From positions 1 to 64,000 of the forward strand of contig CACXNA010000002.1 in the NCBI GenBank assembly GCA_902768985.1: a stretch of 64,000 nucleotides of DNA. Direction: 5' to 3'. Of this stretch, positions 42,409 through 54,725 are shown in pieces; within the stretch, counting starts at the first letter, position 1; the number at the start of each line of letters is the position of its first letter. The position numbers were made by a program, and so were the translations under genes. The notes under the pieces are model-generated. The model was not told where the DNA came from, made no database searches, and worked only from the letters and a program-made list of their open reading frames with translations. Source of the stretch: an uncultured Bacteroidia bacterium. GTDB taxonomy: Bacteria > Bacteroidota > Bacteroidia > Bacteroidales > UBA932.

Positions 42409-43245
42409 TTACTTGGACAGCCGACTGAGAACCCAGTCGGCTTTTATTTTGTCGATGATTGCCGTGACCACGCGGAACGCGGGGGCGTCGGGGGTATAGA
42501 CGGCCGGGACGGCGAACGCCACGCGCCCCTGGCGCTTGAGTTTCGCGGCCGTGGCCTTCTTGCGCTCGTTCTGCGGGTCGTAGACCGCGATGGAATGGCC
42601 GCCGAACATGCCGACGATCTTCATGCAGGGGACGTCGGTGTCGCCGTCGCCGAAATAAATCATGTGCGTGAAGGGGATGCGCTTTTTGTCGTCGGCGATC
42701 GACTCGTTGACCTGCTTGTTGTCGCGCGAGCTGAAAATGCCCTTGCTGATCTTGAAGAGGAACTGGGTCTTGGTGGTGTAGTCCACGGAGATGCCCGGCC
42801 ATTCCGCCTCACCGTTGGCGTCGTACAGGAAGGTGCCGGCGAAGACGTGCTTGAACTCGTGGGCGATCGGGCTCCCCTCGATGATCTCCTTGAGGCCGGA
42901 GGAATTGATGTAGTGCTCGATCTTGACGCCGTGCAGCTCGCCATAGGTATTGACGAGCTTGAACCATTCGCGCACGCCGTCGAAGAGCTGGATGTTCCGC
43001 CCGAAGCGCTGGAAGTCCTCGCGGCGGAGCTTGATCCCGTTGCGCTTCGCTTCGTCGAACATCAACTTCATGTACGCCAGCACGTTGGAAGCGTCCTGCC
43101 CGATGGCGATGCTGTCGCTCATCCGCCAGAACTCCTCCGCCGTCTTGCCGACGGCCTGGATGAAGCCGAATTCCTGCATGTTGCCCGGCGAGAGGGTGCC
43201 GTCATAATCGTAGATCAGCGCGACGATCGGTTTCTTCTGCGTCAT
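42409..43245 (-). CDS. HAD-family phosphatase
   Basis: The 278-residue protein has the four HAD motifs: DYDGTL near the N-terminus, INSSG, a lysine in the following helix region and FGDGDTDVP. It resembles phosphoserine-phosphatase-like HAD hydrolases. The physiological substrate cannot be inferred; no pathway genes are adjacent. It is divergent from the acyl-CoA ligase gene at 43381. Confidence 0.85.
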   Translation of the reverse strand: MTQKKPIVALIYDYDGTLSPGNMQEFGFIQAVGKTAEEFWRMSDSIAIGQDASNVLAYMKLMFDEAKRNGIKLRREDFQRFGRNIQLFDGVREWFKLVNTYGELHGVKIEHYINSSGLKEIIEGSPIAHEFKHVFAGTFLYDANGEAEWPGISVDYTTKTQFLFKISKGIFSSRDNKQVNESIADDKKRIPFTHMIYFGDGDTDVPCMKIVGMFGGHSIAVYDPQNERKKATAAKLKRQGRVAFAVPAVYTPDAPAFRVVTAIIDKIKADWVLSRLSK

Positions 43246-43336
43246 AATTCACCACACATTAAGTAATTTCGCCCCAAATATCGTAATAATTCGCCACATA
43301 CGTACGCGTGCGATTGGTTTTTTGCCCGACAAGGGG

Positions 43337-43344
43337 TAAATTTG
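43337..43344 (+). promoter_or_regulatory. -7 box TAAATTTG
   Basis: Exact match, 36 bases before the ATG at 43381. Confidence 0.65.
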
Positions 43345-43380
43345 TGAAATTGAACAAGAAACAAACCCATTCAGTTTTTT

Positions 43381-45027
43381 ATGGAGAAATATCCGCACTA
43401 CCTGGAGCGTCTGCAGCAAGCGACGCGCAAATACTGGGACAAGGCCGCCCTCAACACCATCGGCGGCGAGTCCTTCACCTACGGGCAGATGGCCACGCAG
43501 ATCGAGAAGTTCCACCTGGTCTTCGAGAAGCTGGGCATCAAGAAGGGCGAGAAGATCGCCCTGTGGGCCCGCAACGGCGCCACCTGGGGCATGTCCTACC
43601 TCGCCGTCAACACCTACGAGACCGTGATCGTGCCGCTGCTGGCCGACTTCACGCCCGACGGCGCCACCTTCCTGGTGAACCACTCCGAGAGCATCGCCCT
43701 CTTCACCAACGAGGACAAGTTCAAGCAGCTCGACATCACCAAGATGCCGGCCGTCAAGTTCGTCGTCAACGTCGACAACTGGGGCCTGCTCTACGCCGCC
43801 TCCGACGAGGTGTCGAAGGTCTACGGCGAGATGGACGCGCTCTTCGCCGCCAAGTGGCCGAACGGCTACGGCCCGGACGACGTCGTCTACCCGACCGACA
43901 ACTGGGACAACCTGTCCACGATCAACTACACCTCCGGCTCCACCGGCGACCCGAAAGGTGTCATGCTGACCTACCGGAACTTCTGCGCCAACGTGGACTT
44001 CAGCCAGCGCCACGTCCCCGCCGGCGACAAGATGGTCTCCATGCTCCCGATGGCCCACATGTACGGCCTCGTGATCGAGTTCATCTACCCGCTCTGCAAC
44101 GGCACCGCCATCTACTGGCTCGGCAAGGCTCCGACCCCGGCCACGCTCCTGAAGGCTTTCGCCGACGTCAAGCCTTACCTGCTCATCACCGTGCCGCTCG
44201 TGATGGAGAAGATCTACAAGTCCAAGATCAAGCCCACCATCGACAAGCCCGTCGTGAAGTTCCTCCTCAAGGTCCCCGGCCTCAACCAGATCATCTACAA
44301 GAAGATCAAGGACGGTCTCGTGCAGGCCTTCGGCGGCAACGTGCAGGAGTTCATCATGGGCGGCGCCGCCCTCAACCCGGAGGTCGAGAAGATCTTCAAG
44401 AAGATCAAGTTCCCTTACCTCGTAGGCTACGGCATGACCGAGGCCTGCCCGCTGCTCGCCTATGAGCACTGGACCAAGTACGTCCCGGGCTCCTGCGGCA
44501 AGGCCGTCGACTGCGCCACCGTGCGCATCGACTCCGAGGATCCCGAGCACATCGCCGGTGAGATCCAGGCCAAGGGTGAGAACATCACCATCGGCTACTT
44601 CAAGAATCCCGAGGCTTCCGCCAACGCCTTCACCGAGGACGGCTACCTCCGCACCGGTGACCTGGGTATCATGGACAAGGACGGCAACATCTTCATCAAG
44701 GGCCGCTCCAAGAGCATGATCCTGACCGCCAACGGCCAGAACGTCTACCCCGAGGAGCTCGAGGCCTTCGTGAACAACCAGCCGTTCGTCTCCGAGTCCG
44801 TGGTCGTGGACCGCGCCGGCAAGATCGTCGCCCTGGTCTACCTGGACAAGGACGCCATCAAGGCCGCCGGCCTCGACGAGGAAGCGGTCTCCGACCTGCC
44901 TGAGAAGATCCGCGTCGGTGCCAACCGCCAGCTGCCTTCCTACAGCAAGATCGCCCAGGTGGAGACCGTGCTCGTGCCCTTCGAGAAGACCCCGAAGATG
45001 AGCATCAAGCGCTTCCTCTATAAATAG
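43381..45027 (+). CDS. AMP-binding long-chain acyl-CoA ligase-like enzyme
   Basis: The 548-residue protein is a second full-length acyl-adenylating enzyme: ATP motif YTSGSTGDPKGVML, GYGMTEA, GYLRTGDLG and the C-terminal KTPKMSIKRFLYK lysine region. It is similar in length and motifs to the enzyme at 16154-17806, with which it is probably paralogous. It most likely makes acyl-CoA from fatty acids at the membrane. It is monocistronic: its own promoter lies upstream and a strong terminator follows before htpG. Confidence 0.9.
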   Translation: MEKYPHYLERLQQATRKYWDKAALNTIGGESFTYGQMATQIEKFHLVFEKLGIKKGEKIALWARNGATWGMSYLAVNTYETVIVPLLADFTPDGATFLVNHSESIALFTNEDKFKQLDITKMPAVKFVVNVDNWGLLYAASDEVSKVYGEMDALFAAKWPNGYGPDDVVYPTDNWDNLSTINYTSGSTGDPKGVMLTYRNFCANVDFSQRHVPAGDKMVSMLPMAHMYGLVIEFIYPLCNGTAIYWLGKAPTPATLLKAFADVKPYLLITVPLVMEKIYKSKIKPTIDKPVVKFLLKVPGLNQIIYKKIKDGLVQAFGGNVQEFIMGGAALNPEVEKIFKKIKFPYLVGYGMTEACPLLAYEHWTKYVPGSCGKAVDCATVRIDSEDPEHIAGEIQAKGENITIGYFKNPEASANAFTEDGYLRTGDLGIMDKDGNIFIKGRSKSMILTANGQNVYPEELEAFVNNQPFVSESVVVDRAGKIVALVYLDKDAIKAAGLDEEAVSDLPEKIRVGANRQLPSYSKIAQVETVLVPFEKTPKMSIKRFLYK

Positions 45028-45064
45028 AGTGACAATTTGTCACTGGAACAGCATTTGAAACAAA

Positions 45065-45095
45065 GAGGGTTGGCCCGTGCGGCCGACCCTTTTTG
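45065..45095 (+). terminator. Terminator between acyl-CoA ligase gene and htpG
   Basis: GGGTTGGCC and GGCCGACCC pair around CGTGC, followed by TTTTTGATTTTT. Confidence 0.9.
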
Positions 45096-45115
45096 ATTTT
45101 TAAATACGACAAGAT

Positions 45116-46975
45116 ATGGCAACCAAAACGCTTAAAGGCAAAATCGGCGTGACCACCGAGAATATCTTCCCGGTGATCAAGCAGTTCCTCTATTCCGATC
45201 ACGAAATCTTCCTCCGCGAGCTCGTCGCGAACGCGGTGGACGCCTCCCAGAAGATGAAGGCCCTCGCCTCCAGCGGCGACTTCAAGGGCGAGCTGGGCGA
45301 GCTGAAAGTCAGCGTGGTGCTCGACGAGAAGAAGAAAACCCTCAAGATCATCGACCGCGGCATCGGCATGACCGAGGAGGAAGTCGACCGCTACATCAAC
45401 CAGATCGCCTTCTCCTCCGCCGGCGAGTTCCTCGAGAAATACAAAGACCAGCTCGGCTCCATCATCGGCCACTTCGGCCTGGGCTTCTACTCCGCCTTCA
45501 TGGTGAGCAAGAAGGTCACCATCGACACCCTCAGTTGGCAGGAAGGCGCCAAGGCCGTGACCTGGTCCTGCGACGGCTCCCCGGAGTACTCCATGGGCGC
45601 CGGCAAGAAGGAGGACCGCGGCACCGAGATCACCCTCTACCTGGACGACGACTCCGAGGAGTTCGCCGCCAAGGGGCGCATCTCCCAGCTGCTGGGCAAG
45701 TACTGCAAGTTCATGCCCGTCCCGGTGGTCTTCGGCAAGAAGACCGAATGGAAGGACGGCAAGAGCGTTGAGACCGACGAGGACAACGTCATCAACAACA
45801 TCGACCCGATCTGGACCAAGGCCCCGTCCGAGCTCAAGGACGAGGACTACCTCAAATTCTATAAGGAGCTCTATCCGATGGAGGAGGAGCCGATGTTCTG
45901 GATCCACCTCAACGTGGACTACCCCTTCACGCTGACCGGCGTGCTCTACTTCCCGAAGATCAAGGAGCGCATGGCCATCGACAAGAACAAGATCCAGCTC
46001 TACTGCAACCAGATGTTCGTCACGGACCACGTGGACAACATCGTACCGGAGTTCCTGACCCTGCTGCACGGCGTGATCGACTCCCCGGACATCCCGCTGA
46101 ACGTCTCCCGCAGCTACCTGCAGAGCGACGCCAACGTCAAGAAGATCAGCACCTACATCACCAAGAAGGTGGCCGACCGCCTGGAGGAGATCTTCAAGGA
46201 GCAGCGCGAGCAGTTCGAGCAGAAGTGGGACAACATCAAGCTCTTCATCGAGTACGGCATGCTCTCCGACGAGAAGTTCTGCGAGCGCGCCCTCAAGTTC
46301 ACCCTCCTCAAGAACACCGAAGGCAAGTACTTCAGCCTGGAGGACTACCGCACGGCCATCGAGCCGAACCAGACCGACAAGGATAAGAACGTGGTCTACC
46401 TCTACGCCACCAAGCCCGCCGAGCAGTACAGCTGGATCGAGGCCGCGAAGAACCAGGGCTACGACGTCCTGCTGATGGACTGCGAGCTCGACAGCCACTT
46501 CGTCAACCTGCTGGAGGCCAAGATCGAGCACACCCGCTTCGCGCGTGTGGACAGCGACTCCGTCGACAACCTCATCCCCAAGGAGGAGAAGGTCAAGCCG
46601 GAGATGAGCGAGGAGGACAAGAAGACGCTCGACGAGCTCTTCAAGGGCGTCCTGCCGGAGGGCAACGACTACATGGTCGACGCGCAGAACCTCGGCGAGA
46701 ACGCCGCGCCGGTACTCATCACCCAGAGCGAGTTCATGCGCCGCTACCGCGAAATGAGCGCCCTGGGCGGTGGGATGAACTTCTACGGCACGATGCCCGA
46801 GGCCTACAACATCATCGTCAACATGCAGAACCCGCTGATCGCGAAGATCTGGGAGGAGAAGAAGGAGAGCGAGCTGCTGCACCAGGTCGTCGACCTGGCC
46901 CTGCTGGGCAACGGCATGCTGAAAGGCAAGGCCCTCGCGGACTTCATCGCCCGCAGCGAGAAGCTGCTGAAATAG
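45116..46975 (+). CDS. htpG: Hsp90-family chaperone HtpG
   Basis: The 619-residue chaperone begins with the ATPase domain (IFLRELVANAVDASQK, DRGIGMTEEEVD, GHFGLGFYSAFMV), then the middle domain (WIHLNVDYPFTLTGVLYFP) and the C-terminal dimerisation domain. The N-terminal helix reads NAVDA where most HtpG proteins read NASDA, a variant of the nucleotide-site helix. HtpG refolds and remodels client proteins in the cytoplasm. The gene is flanked by terminators and is monocistronic. Confidence 0.96.
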   Translation: MATKTLKGKIGVTTENIFPVIKQFLYSDHEIFLRELVANAVDASQKMKALASSGDFKGELGELKVSVVLDEKKKTLKIIDRGIGMTEEEVDRYINQIAFSSAGEFLEKYKDQLGSIIGHFGLGFYSAFMVSKKVTIDTLSWQEGAKAVTWSCDGSPEYSMGAGKKEDRGTEITLYLDDDSEEFAAKGRISQLLGKYCKFMPVPVVFGKKTEWKDGKSVETDEDNVINNIDPIWTKAPSELKDEDYLKFYKELYPMEEEPMFWIHLNVDYPFTLTGVLYFPKIKERMAIDKNKIQLYCNQMFVTDHVDNIVPEFLTLLHGVIDSPDIPLNVSRSYLQSDANVKKISTYITKKVADRLEEIFKEQREQFEQKWDNIKLFIEYGMLSDEKFCERALKFTLLKNTEGKYFSLEDYRTAIEPNQTDKDKNVVYLYATKPAEQYSWIEAAKNQGYDVLLMDCELDSHFVNLLEAKIEHTRFARVDSDSVDNLIPKEEKVKPEMSEEDKKTLDELFKGVLPEGNDYMVDAQNLGENAAPVLITQSEFMRRYREMSALGGGMNFYGTMPEAYNIIVNMQNPLIAKIWEEKKESELLHQVVDLALLGNGMLKGKALADFIARSEKLLK

Positions 46976-47002
46976 CGATTCGCCGGTCGGCGAATGATAA
47001 CG

Positions 47003-47033
47003 AAAAAGCCCGGGGCTGCTGCCTCGGGCTTTT
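47003..47033. terminator. Bidirectional terminator between htpG and uraA
   Basis: AAAAAGCCCG and CGGGCTTTT pair around a 12-base loop with A-rich and T-rich flanks, serving both convergent genes. An extra short inverted repeat (GATTCGCC/GGCGAATG, 46978-46995) precedes it. Confidence 0.85.
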
Positions 47034-47059
47034 CTGTTTCCGGGCCTCGCCCGGAATCT

Positions 47060-48433
47060 TTATTCTTCTTCTGAAGCTACTTCATCCACCGACTTACGGG
47101 GCGTGAAGCTCATGGCGGTGTCTCCCTGGCCCTTGCCGAACTCGTAGTCGTTACCCGGCAGCAGGGCGTTCAGGAAGATGCCCACGAGGGCGGCGACCGC
47201 CAGGCCGCTCAGCTTGGTGAAACCGAGGTCGATGGCGTCGTTCGCACCGTACTTGATACCGATGGCCAAAACGAGGATGAGGGCGGCGATGATGAGGTTA
47301 CGGGAAGAGGTGAAGTCCACCTGGTTCTCCACGATGTTGCGCACACCGACCGCCGAGATCATACCGTAGAGCACCAGCGACACACCGCCGATGGTGGCGG
47401 CGGGCATCGCGCCGATGAGTGCGGCGAATTTCGGGCAGAAGGACAGCACGATGGCGAAGATGGCCGCGATGCGGATCACGCGCGGGTCGAAGACCTTGGT
47501 GATGTTCAGCACGCCGGTGTTCTCGCCGTAGGTCGTGTTGGCCGGGGCGCCGAACAGGGAGGCGAGCGCCGTGGCAAGACCGTCGCCCATCAGGGTGCGG
47601 TGCAGGCCCGGATCCTCGAGGTAGTTGATCTCCGTGGTCGAGGAGATGGCGCACATGTCGCCGATGTGCTCGACCATCGTGGCGAGCGAGATCGGCAGGA
47701 TGGCGATGATGGCGGCGACGACCAGGCCCCAGTCGGGGTTCTGGAACACGGCGAAGGCCGTATCCTTCCACTGGAACGGCAGGCCCACCCAGGCGGCGTC
47801 CTTCACGCCGCTGAAGTCCACCTGGCCGAAGCAGGCGGCGACGGCATAGGAACCGACCACGCCGAGCAGGATCGGCACGATCTGGACCATCTTCTTACCC
47901 CAGATGTTGCAATTCACGACAATAGCGACGGCAAGGATGGCGATCCACCAGTTCTGCGCGCAGTTCTGGATGGCGGAGCCGGAGAGCGTCAGGCCGATGG
48001 CGATGATGATCGGGCCCGTCACGATGGGCGGGAAGTAACGAAGGACCTTTTTGGCGCCGAAGGCGGCGAAGAAGCCGGCCAGCACGAAATAAAGCAGACC
48101 TGCGCAGAACACGCCGATGCAAGCATACGGCAGCGAGGTCGCCAGGTCGAGGCCCTTGTCGGCACCCATCTGCGCCACGGCGGCGTAACCGCCGAGGAAG
48201 GCGAAGGAGGAGCCGAGGAAGGCCGGAACCTTCATCTTCGTCAGGAAGTGGAAAAGCAACGTACCGAGACCCGCGAAAAGCAGGGTCGAGGAAACGGAGA
48301 GTCCGGTGATCACCGGAACGAGGACGGTGGCCCCGAACATCGCGAAGAGATGCTGGAGGCCGAGGACGGTCATTTTGCCCTTGCCGAGCTTGCGGGCATC
48401 ATAGATTGCCTGCTCTTTTTGTACTTGAGCCAT
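47060..48433 (-). CDS. uraA: Uracil/purine permease of the NCS2 family
   Basis: The 457-residue membrane protein has about 14 helices and the NCS2 signature ENTGVLNITK, preceded by TTYG as in E. coli UraA. It is a proton symporter for nucleobases. Sequence pattern favours uracil; the position directly after guaA (21 bases) in an apparent guaB-guaA-permease operon makes xanthine or guanine uptake possible too. The C-terminal tail after the last helix is acidic and cytoplasmic. Confidence 0.88.
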   Translation of the reverse strand: MAQVQKEQAIYDARKLGKGKMTVLGLQHLFAMFGATVLVPVITGLSVSSTLLFAGLGTLLFHFLTKMKVPAFLGSSFAFLGGYAAVAQMGADKGLDLATSLPYACIGVFCAGLLYFVLAGFFAAFGAKKVLRYFPPIVTGPIIIAIGLTLSGSAIQNCAQNWWIAILAVAIVVNCNIWGKKMVQIVPILLGVVGSYAVAACFGQVDFSGVKDAAWVGLPFQWKDTAFAVFQNPDWGLVVAAIIAILPISLATMVEHIGDMCAISSTTEINYLEDPGLHRTLMGDGLATALASLFGAPANTTYGENTGVLNITKVFDPRVIRIAAIFAIVLSFCPKFAALIGAMPAATIGGVSLVLYGMISAVGVRNIVENQVDFTSSRNLIIAALILVLAIGIKYGANDAIDLGFTKLSGLAVAALVGIFLNALLPGNDYEFGKGQGDTAMSFTPRKSVDEVASEEE

Positions 48434-48454
48434 AGTGCTATTGTGAATGTAAGA

Positions 48455-51539
<3,085 letters not shown>

Positions 51540-51584
51540 AACAAAAATGCCCGCCCCTACAAAAAAAGTTTTCAACAATTTATC

Positions 51585-52376
51585 CTACAGGCGCTCGGAC
51601 ATTTCCTGGTAGACGCGCTTCGAGATGGGGAGGACGGTGTCGGGGATGTCGAGCTCGGCGCTGAAGACGTCATCGCGGTCGCGCCGCAGGGCGACAATGT
51701 GCGAGGGGTTGACGAAGTAGGAACGGTGGCAGCGGATGAAGCCGTAGTGCTCCATCAGGGGTGCGATCGCGACCATGGTCGAGCGGAGCACATAGTCTTT
51801 GAGGCGGCCGTTCTCCAGGTACCAGATGCGGACATAATTCTCTTGCGCCTGGATGTACAGGACCGCATCCTTGATCAGCACCAGGCGAACCTGGCGGTTG
51901 GCCGTGGCGAAGCGGATCAGGTCCTTCTCGGCAGGAAGCGCCCGGTTGACCGAGATCAAGCCGCAGACCACCCCGATACTGGCGTAAGGAAACACCAGGA
52001 CCAGGAAAGAGTACGGGACACAGCGGGCCAGCCAGTTAAAATAAGGAACACTCGGGTCCATCAGGTAGAGGTACAGCGCAAAGAAATAGGTGATCACCGT
52101 CAGCTCAAGCATGTTCCAGGCCGCCAGTCCCCACCAGCTGCGGTTGAGATGGTCGCGCAGCAGGAAACGGAGGGTCCGGAGAAGTAGAATCGTGACGATC
52201 GCGACGCACGCCATCATCGTCACGTTGAAGATGAACAGCCCCCGGCCCATATCCAGGGCTTCTTCGCTATGGAATGGGGTCCAGACCAGCATGAAGACGA
52301 AGAACCAGAAGGGCGCCATGAGAATGTACCACAGCTCGGTTGTGTAACGGCGGAAAAGGTCGGGGAGAAGTGCCAT
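51585..52376 (-). CDS. Membrane-bound LytTR-family transcriptional regulator
   Basis: The 263-residue protein has four membrane helices in its first about 150 residues and a C-terminal LytTR DNA-binding domain (AVLYIQAQENYVRIWYLE, GFIRCHRSYFVNPSHI). Its plan equals the protein at 18108-18911. It is divergent from the operon that encodes a condensation-like protein, an AMP-ligase and a carrier protein. Nested inverted repeats in the intergenic region (52385-52440) suggest autoregulation and control of that operon. Confidence 0.87.
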   Translation of the reverse strand: MALLPDLFRRYTTELWYILMAPFWFFVFMLVWTPFHSEEALDMGRGLFIFNVTMMACVAIVTILLLRTLRFLLRDHLNRSWWGLAAWNMLELTVITYFFALYLYLMDPSVPYFNWLARCVPYSFLVLVFPYASIGVVCGLISVNRALPAEKDLIRFATANRQVRLVLIKDAVLYIQAQENYVRIWYLENGRLKDYVLRSTMVAIAPLMEHYGFIRCHRSYFVNPSHIVALRRDRDDVFSAELDIPDTVLPISKRVYQEMSERL

Positions 52377-52384
52377 GATGGACG

Positions 52385-52440
52385 TGTGACGAAAATCGGA
52401 TTTTTGCAGAATCTGTCACATAACAGATTATTTCGTCACA
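52385..52440. promoter_or_regulatory. Nested inverted repeats in LytTR/biosynthetic divergent region
   Basis: Outer arms TGTGACGAAA (52385-52394) and TTTCGTCACA (52431-52440) enclose inner arms AATCTGT (52410-52416) and ACAGATT (52423-52429). They overlap the minus-strand leader, just downstream of the -7 box at 52439-52446, a good place for a repressor site. GTCAC occurs again near 52489. Confidence 0.65.
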
Positions 52441-52446
52441 AATATA
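52439..52446 (-). promoter_or_regulatory. -7 box TATATTTG for LytTR gene
   Basis: Exact match on the minus strand, about 63 bases before the ATG at 52376. Confidence 0.6.
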
Positions 52447-52507
52447 GTGTTTTTATCAATCAAGGCAAGTATTCGGCACGAAATTAGTCACGTATTTCGG
52501 GATTTCG

Positions 52508-52515
52508 TAAATTTG
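52508..52515 (+). promoter_or_regulatory. -7 box TAAATTTG for the condensation/ligase/carrier operon
   Basis: Exact match, six bases before the ATG at 52522. It lies inside the longer open frame that begins at 52447 and so decides for the later start; the mRNA is almost leaderless. Confidence 0.7.
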
Positions 52516-52521
52516 CATGTT

Positions 52522-53373
52522 ATGTTTAAGACACTGTTTTTAATTCCCCTGTTGGCCCTGCAGTTCCAATCCGTGGACAAGGCGTTCCAGCGCGGCAATG
52601 ACTACCCTGCCTGCGAGAAGACCCTGTTGGAGATGCTCCCGCAGGCGGAAAAAGGCAAAGAAAAAGCCGACGTCCTGTGGCGCCTCGCGCGGGTCAACTA
52701 TATGATAGGCGAAGCGCAGACCGACAAGATGGCGCGCCGCGAGCGTTTCAACAAAGGCATCCAGTATGCCGAGCAGGGATGTCGGGAGAACCCGCGGGAC
52801 CCGCAGTGCTTCATGTGGCACTGCGCCAATGTCGGCCGGGAATGCCAGACACATCCCCTGATGGAGCAGGCCGCCGCCGTGCCGGCGATGACCCAGGACC
52901 TGACCCATATCTTGAACGACCTGGACCCGCACATGTCCGAGGCCTGGCAGGCACTCGCGGAAATCTACTATCACCACCCGCTCAAATCGAAAGAAAGCGC
53001 CGTCAATTACGCGCGAACCTCGGCGATGAACGCCCCGGACTACGAGCCCCGGGTCATCACCTATACCTACCTTGCTTCGCTCCTGTACGAGCGTAACTGG
53101 AGCGCGAATAAACGTGCCGCGCAGGTCGCGGACCACAGCGCCAGGCTCGCCAGGATGGCGGGCGGCAGCAGCATGGACCGCAACGCCTTCGCCGACGGCA
53201 TGAAGCAGGCCCTTCCCTGGTCGTCCAAAGCCATCGGCGAAATGTCCGACCGCGAGGAGGCCCGTCTCATCCTGGCCTACGCGGAAAGCCGCTACAAGGC
53301 CTACAGCGATCCCGCCAAGGCGGAACGCGACGAATACAAGAATCTTCTTAAACTCAAACAACAATGGAAATAA
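52522..53373 (+). CDS. Secreted TPR-like helical protein
   Basis: From MFKTLFLIPLLALQFQSVDK the protein has 283 residues with a probable signal peptide and a helical body of four to five TPR-like pairs (QAEKGKEKADVLWRLARVNY, MSEAWQALAEIYYHHPLKS). No enzyme motif is visible. It resembles Bacteroidetes proteins annotated only as TPR or hypothetical. It is the first gene of the operon and overlaps the next gene by ten bases, so it is likely to serve the same process, perhaps as envelope partner of the product. Confidence 0.75.
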   Translation: MFKTLFLIPLLALQFQSVDKAFQRGNDYPACEKTLLEMLPQAEKGKEKADVLWRLARVNYMIGEAQTDKMARRERFNKGIQYAEQGCRENPRDPQCFMWHCANVGRECQTHPLMEQAAAVPAMTQDLTHILNDLDPHMSEAWQALAEIYYHHPLKSKESAVNYARTSAMNAPDYEPRVITYTYLASLLYERNWSANKRAAQVADHSARLARMAGGSSMDRNAFADGMKQALPWSSKAIGEMSDREEARLILAYAESRYKAYSDPAKAERDEYKNLLKLKQQWK

Positions 53374-54722
53374 ACGGCCAACCGCTTTATCATTTCTCCT
53401 GCTCGCAGGATGTCATCCGTCTCCAAAACAAATACGCCCTTTTCAAACGCGTCCTGAACATCCTGTTCTCCGTCACCTTCGACGAGGGATTTGACGAAGC
53501 GCTGATGACCCGGGCGCTCAACAAACTCTTTGAACGCCACGACTGCCTCCGGCTCCGTTTCGTCCAGCAGGGCAAGGAGACAATGCAGTATTTCGAGAAA
53601 GAGCGCAAAGTCGGCAAGATTCCGTCCCTGCGCCTCGACTCGAACGACGCCTACGAGGCCTTCTTCCGCCGCTTCCGCCGCAAACCCACCGACGTGGCCA
53701 AAGGCGACGTGCTGCGCGTCGTGTATGCCGTGAATCCGGATGGCAAAAAGATGGTGATCTGCAAGATCAGCCACTACGTGGCCGACACCTACGGCATCGG
53801 CGTCCTGGTCGCGGACCTGCTGGCCGTGTATGCCGCCCTGCGGGACGGGAAGGAACTTCCCCCGGCACCCGGCAGCTTCGAGGAAATCATCCGCAAGGAC
53901 AACGAATACCGCAACGATGCGACGGCCCTGGAGCGCGACAGAGACTTCTACCGCGACTACTACTTCAACCGTCATCCTGAGCACCCCGTCTACTGCGGCA
54001 CGCACGGCAACCGTTCCGACCGCTGGCTCAAGTACAAGCACAAGGGCGAATTCGGACTGCCCTACCTCTTCGTCCGCTGCGACACCGACCCCTTCCAGTT
54101 CGCCGTCCCGAATTCGATCACCCAGGCTGCGGAGAAGTGGTGCACGGACAACGGCATCTCCATGACCGCCTTCTTCCTGATGAGCTTCTCGCTGGCCCTC
54201 TCGCTGATCAACGACCGCGAGCGCCGCATGGCCAACGTGTTGATTCTCAACTGCCGCGGCACGGTCGCCGACCGCAAGACCGCCGGCACCAAGTGCTCTG
54301 CCGTGGCCGCCGTCACGGACATTGACTACGGCAAGAGTTTCCAGGACCTCGCCAACGTGATGGCCGGGGAGCACAATGAATTCTTCCGCCACACGCGCCT
54401 GTCCTACCTCGACATGGAGCAGATGCAGCACGACGCCTGGAAGTTCTCCATGCTCCGTTTCCTGAACTGCGCGGGCTTCTCCTACATCCCGTTCACGGCG
54501 CCGGACGGCGTCACCTTCCAGCTCCACAGCAACGGTAAGGGCGCGCTGGTGACCTACATCGCCATCATGCACGACGTCAAGCGCAACGAGGTCTTCATCA
54601 ACTACGACGTCCAGAAGCTGCTGGTCACGCCCGCACAGCTGGTCGATTTTCAAAACGTGTACAACCGCGTCATGGAGAAGGTGCTTGCCCATCCTGACGC
54701 TCCGCTTAACGAACTGTTTTAA
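53364..54722 (+). CDS. Stand-alone condensation-domain-like acyltransferase
   Basis: The 452-residue protein looks like a single NRPS condensation or PapA/AATase-type acyltransferase domain. The catalytic motif reads SHYVADTYG with H137 and D141, so the second His and the Asp of HHxxxDG are kept but the first His is Ser. The N-terminal half has the expected LNKLFERHDCLRLRF segment (the usual LxxRHxxLR pattern); the C-terminal half has the DFG-like structural region replaced by SYIPFTAPDG. It should join an acyl or aminoacyl group, delivered by the carrier protein encoded at 56477, to an amine or alcohol acceptor. Overlaps the previous gene by ten bases. Confidence 0.75.
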   Translation: MEINGQPLYHFSCSQDVIRLQNKYALFKRVLNILFSVTFDEGFDEALMTRALNKLFERHDCLRLRFVQQGKETMQYFEKERKVGKIPSLRLDSNDAYEAFFRRFRRKPTDVAKGDVLRVVYAVNPDGKKMVICKISHYVADTYGIGVLVADLLAVYAALRDGKELPPAPGSFEEIIRKDNEYRNDATALERDRDFYRDYYFNRHPEHPVYCGTHGNRSDRWLKYKHKGEFGLPYLFVRCDTDPFQFAVPNSITQAAEKWCTDNGISMTAFFLMSFSLALSLINDRERRMANVLILNCRGTVADRKTAGTKCSAVAAVTDIDYGKSFQDLANVMAGEHNEFFRHTRLSYLDMEQMQHDAWKFSMLRFLNCAGFSYIPFTAPDGVTFQLHSNGKGALVTYIAIMHDVKRNEVFINYDVQKLLVTPAQLVDFQNVYNRVMEKVLAHPDAPLNELF

Positions 54723-54725
54723 TTC

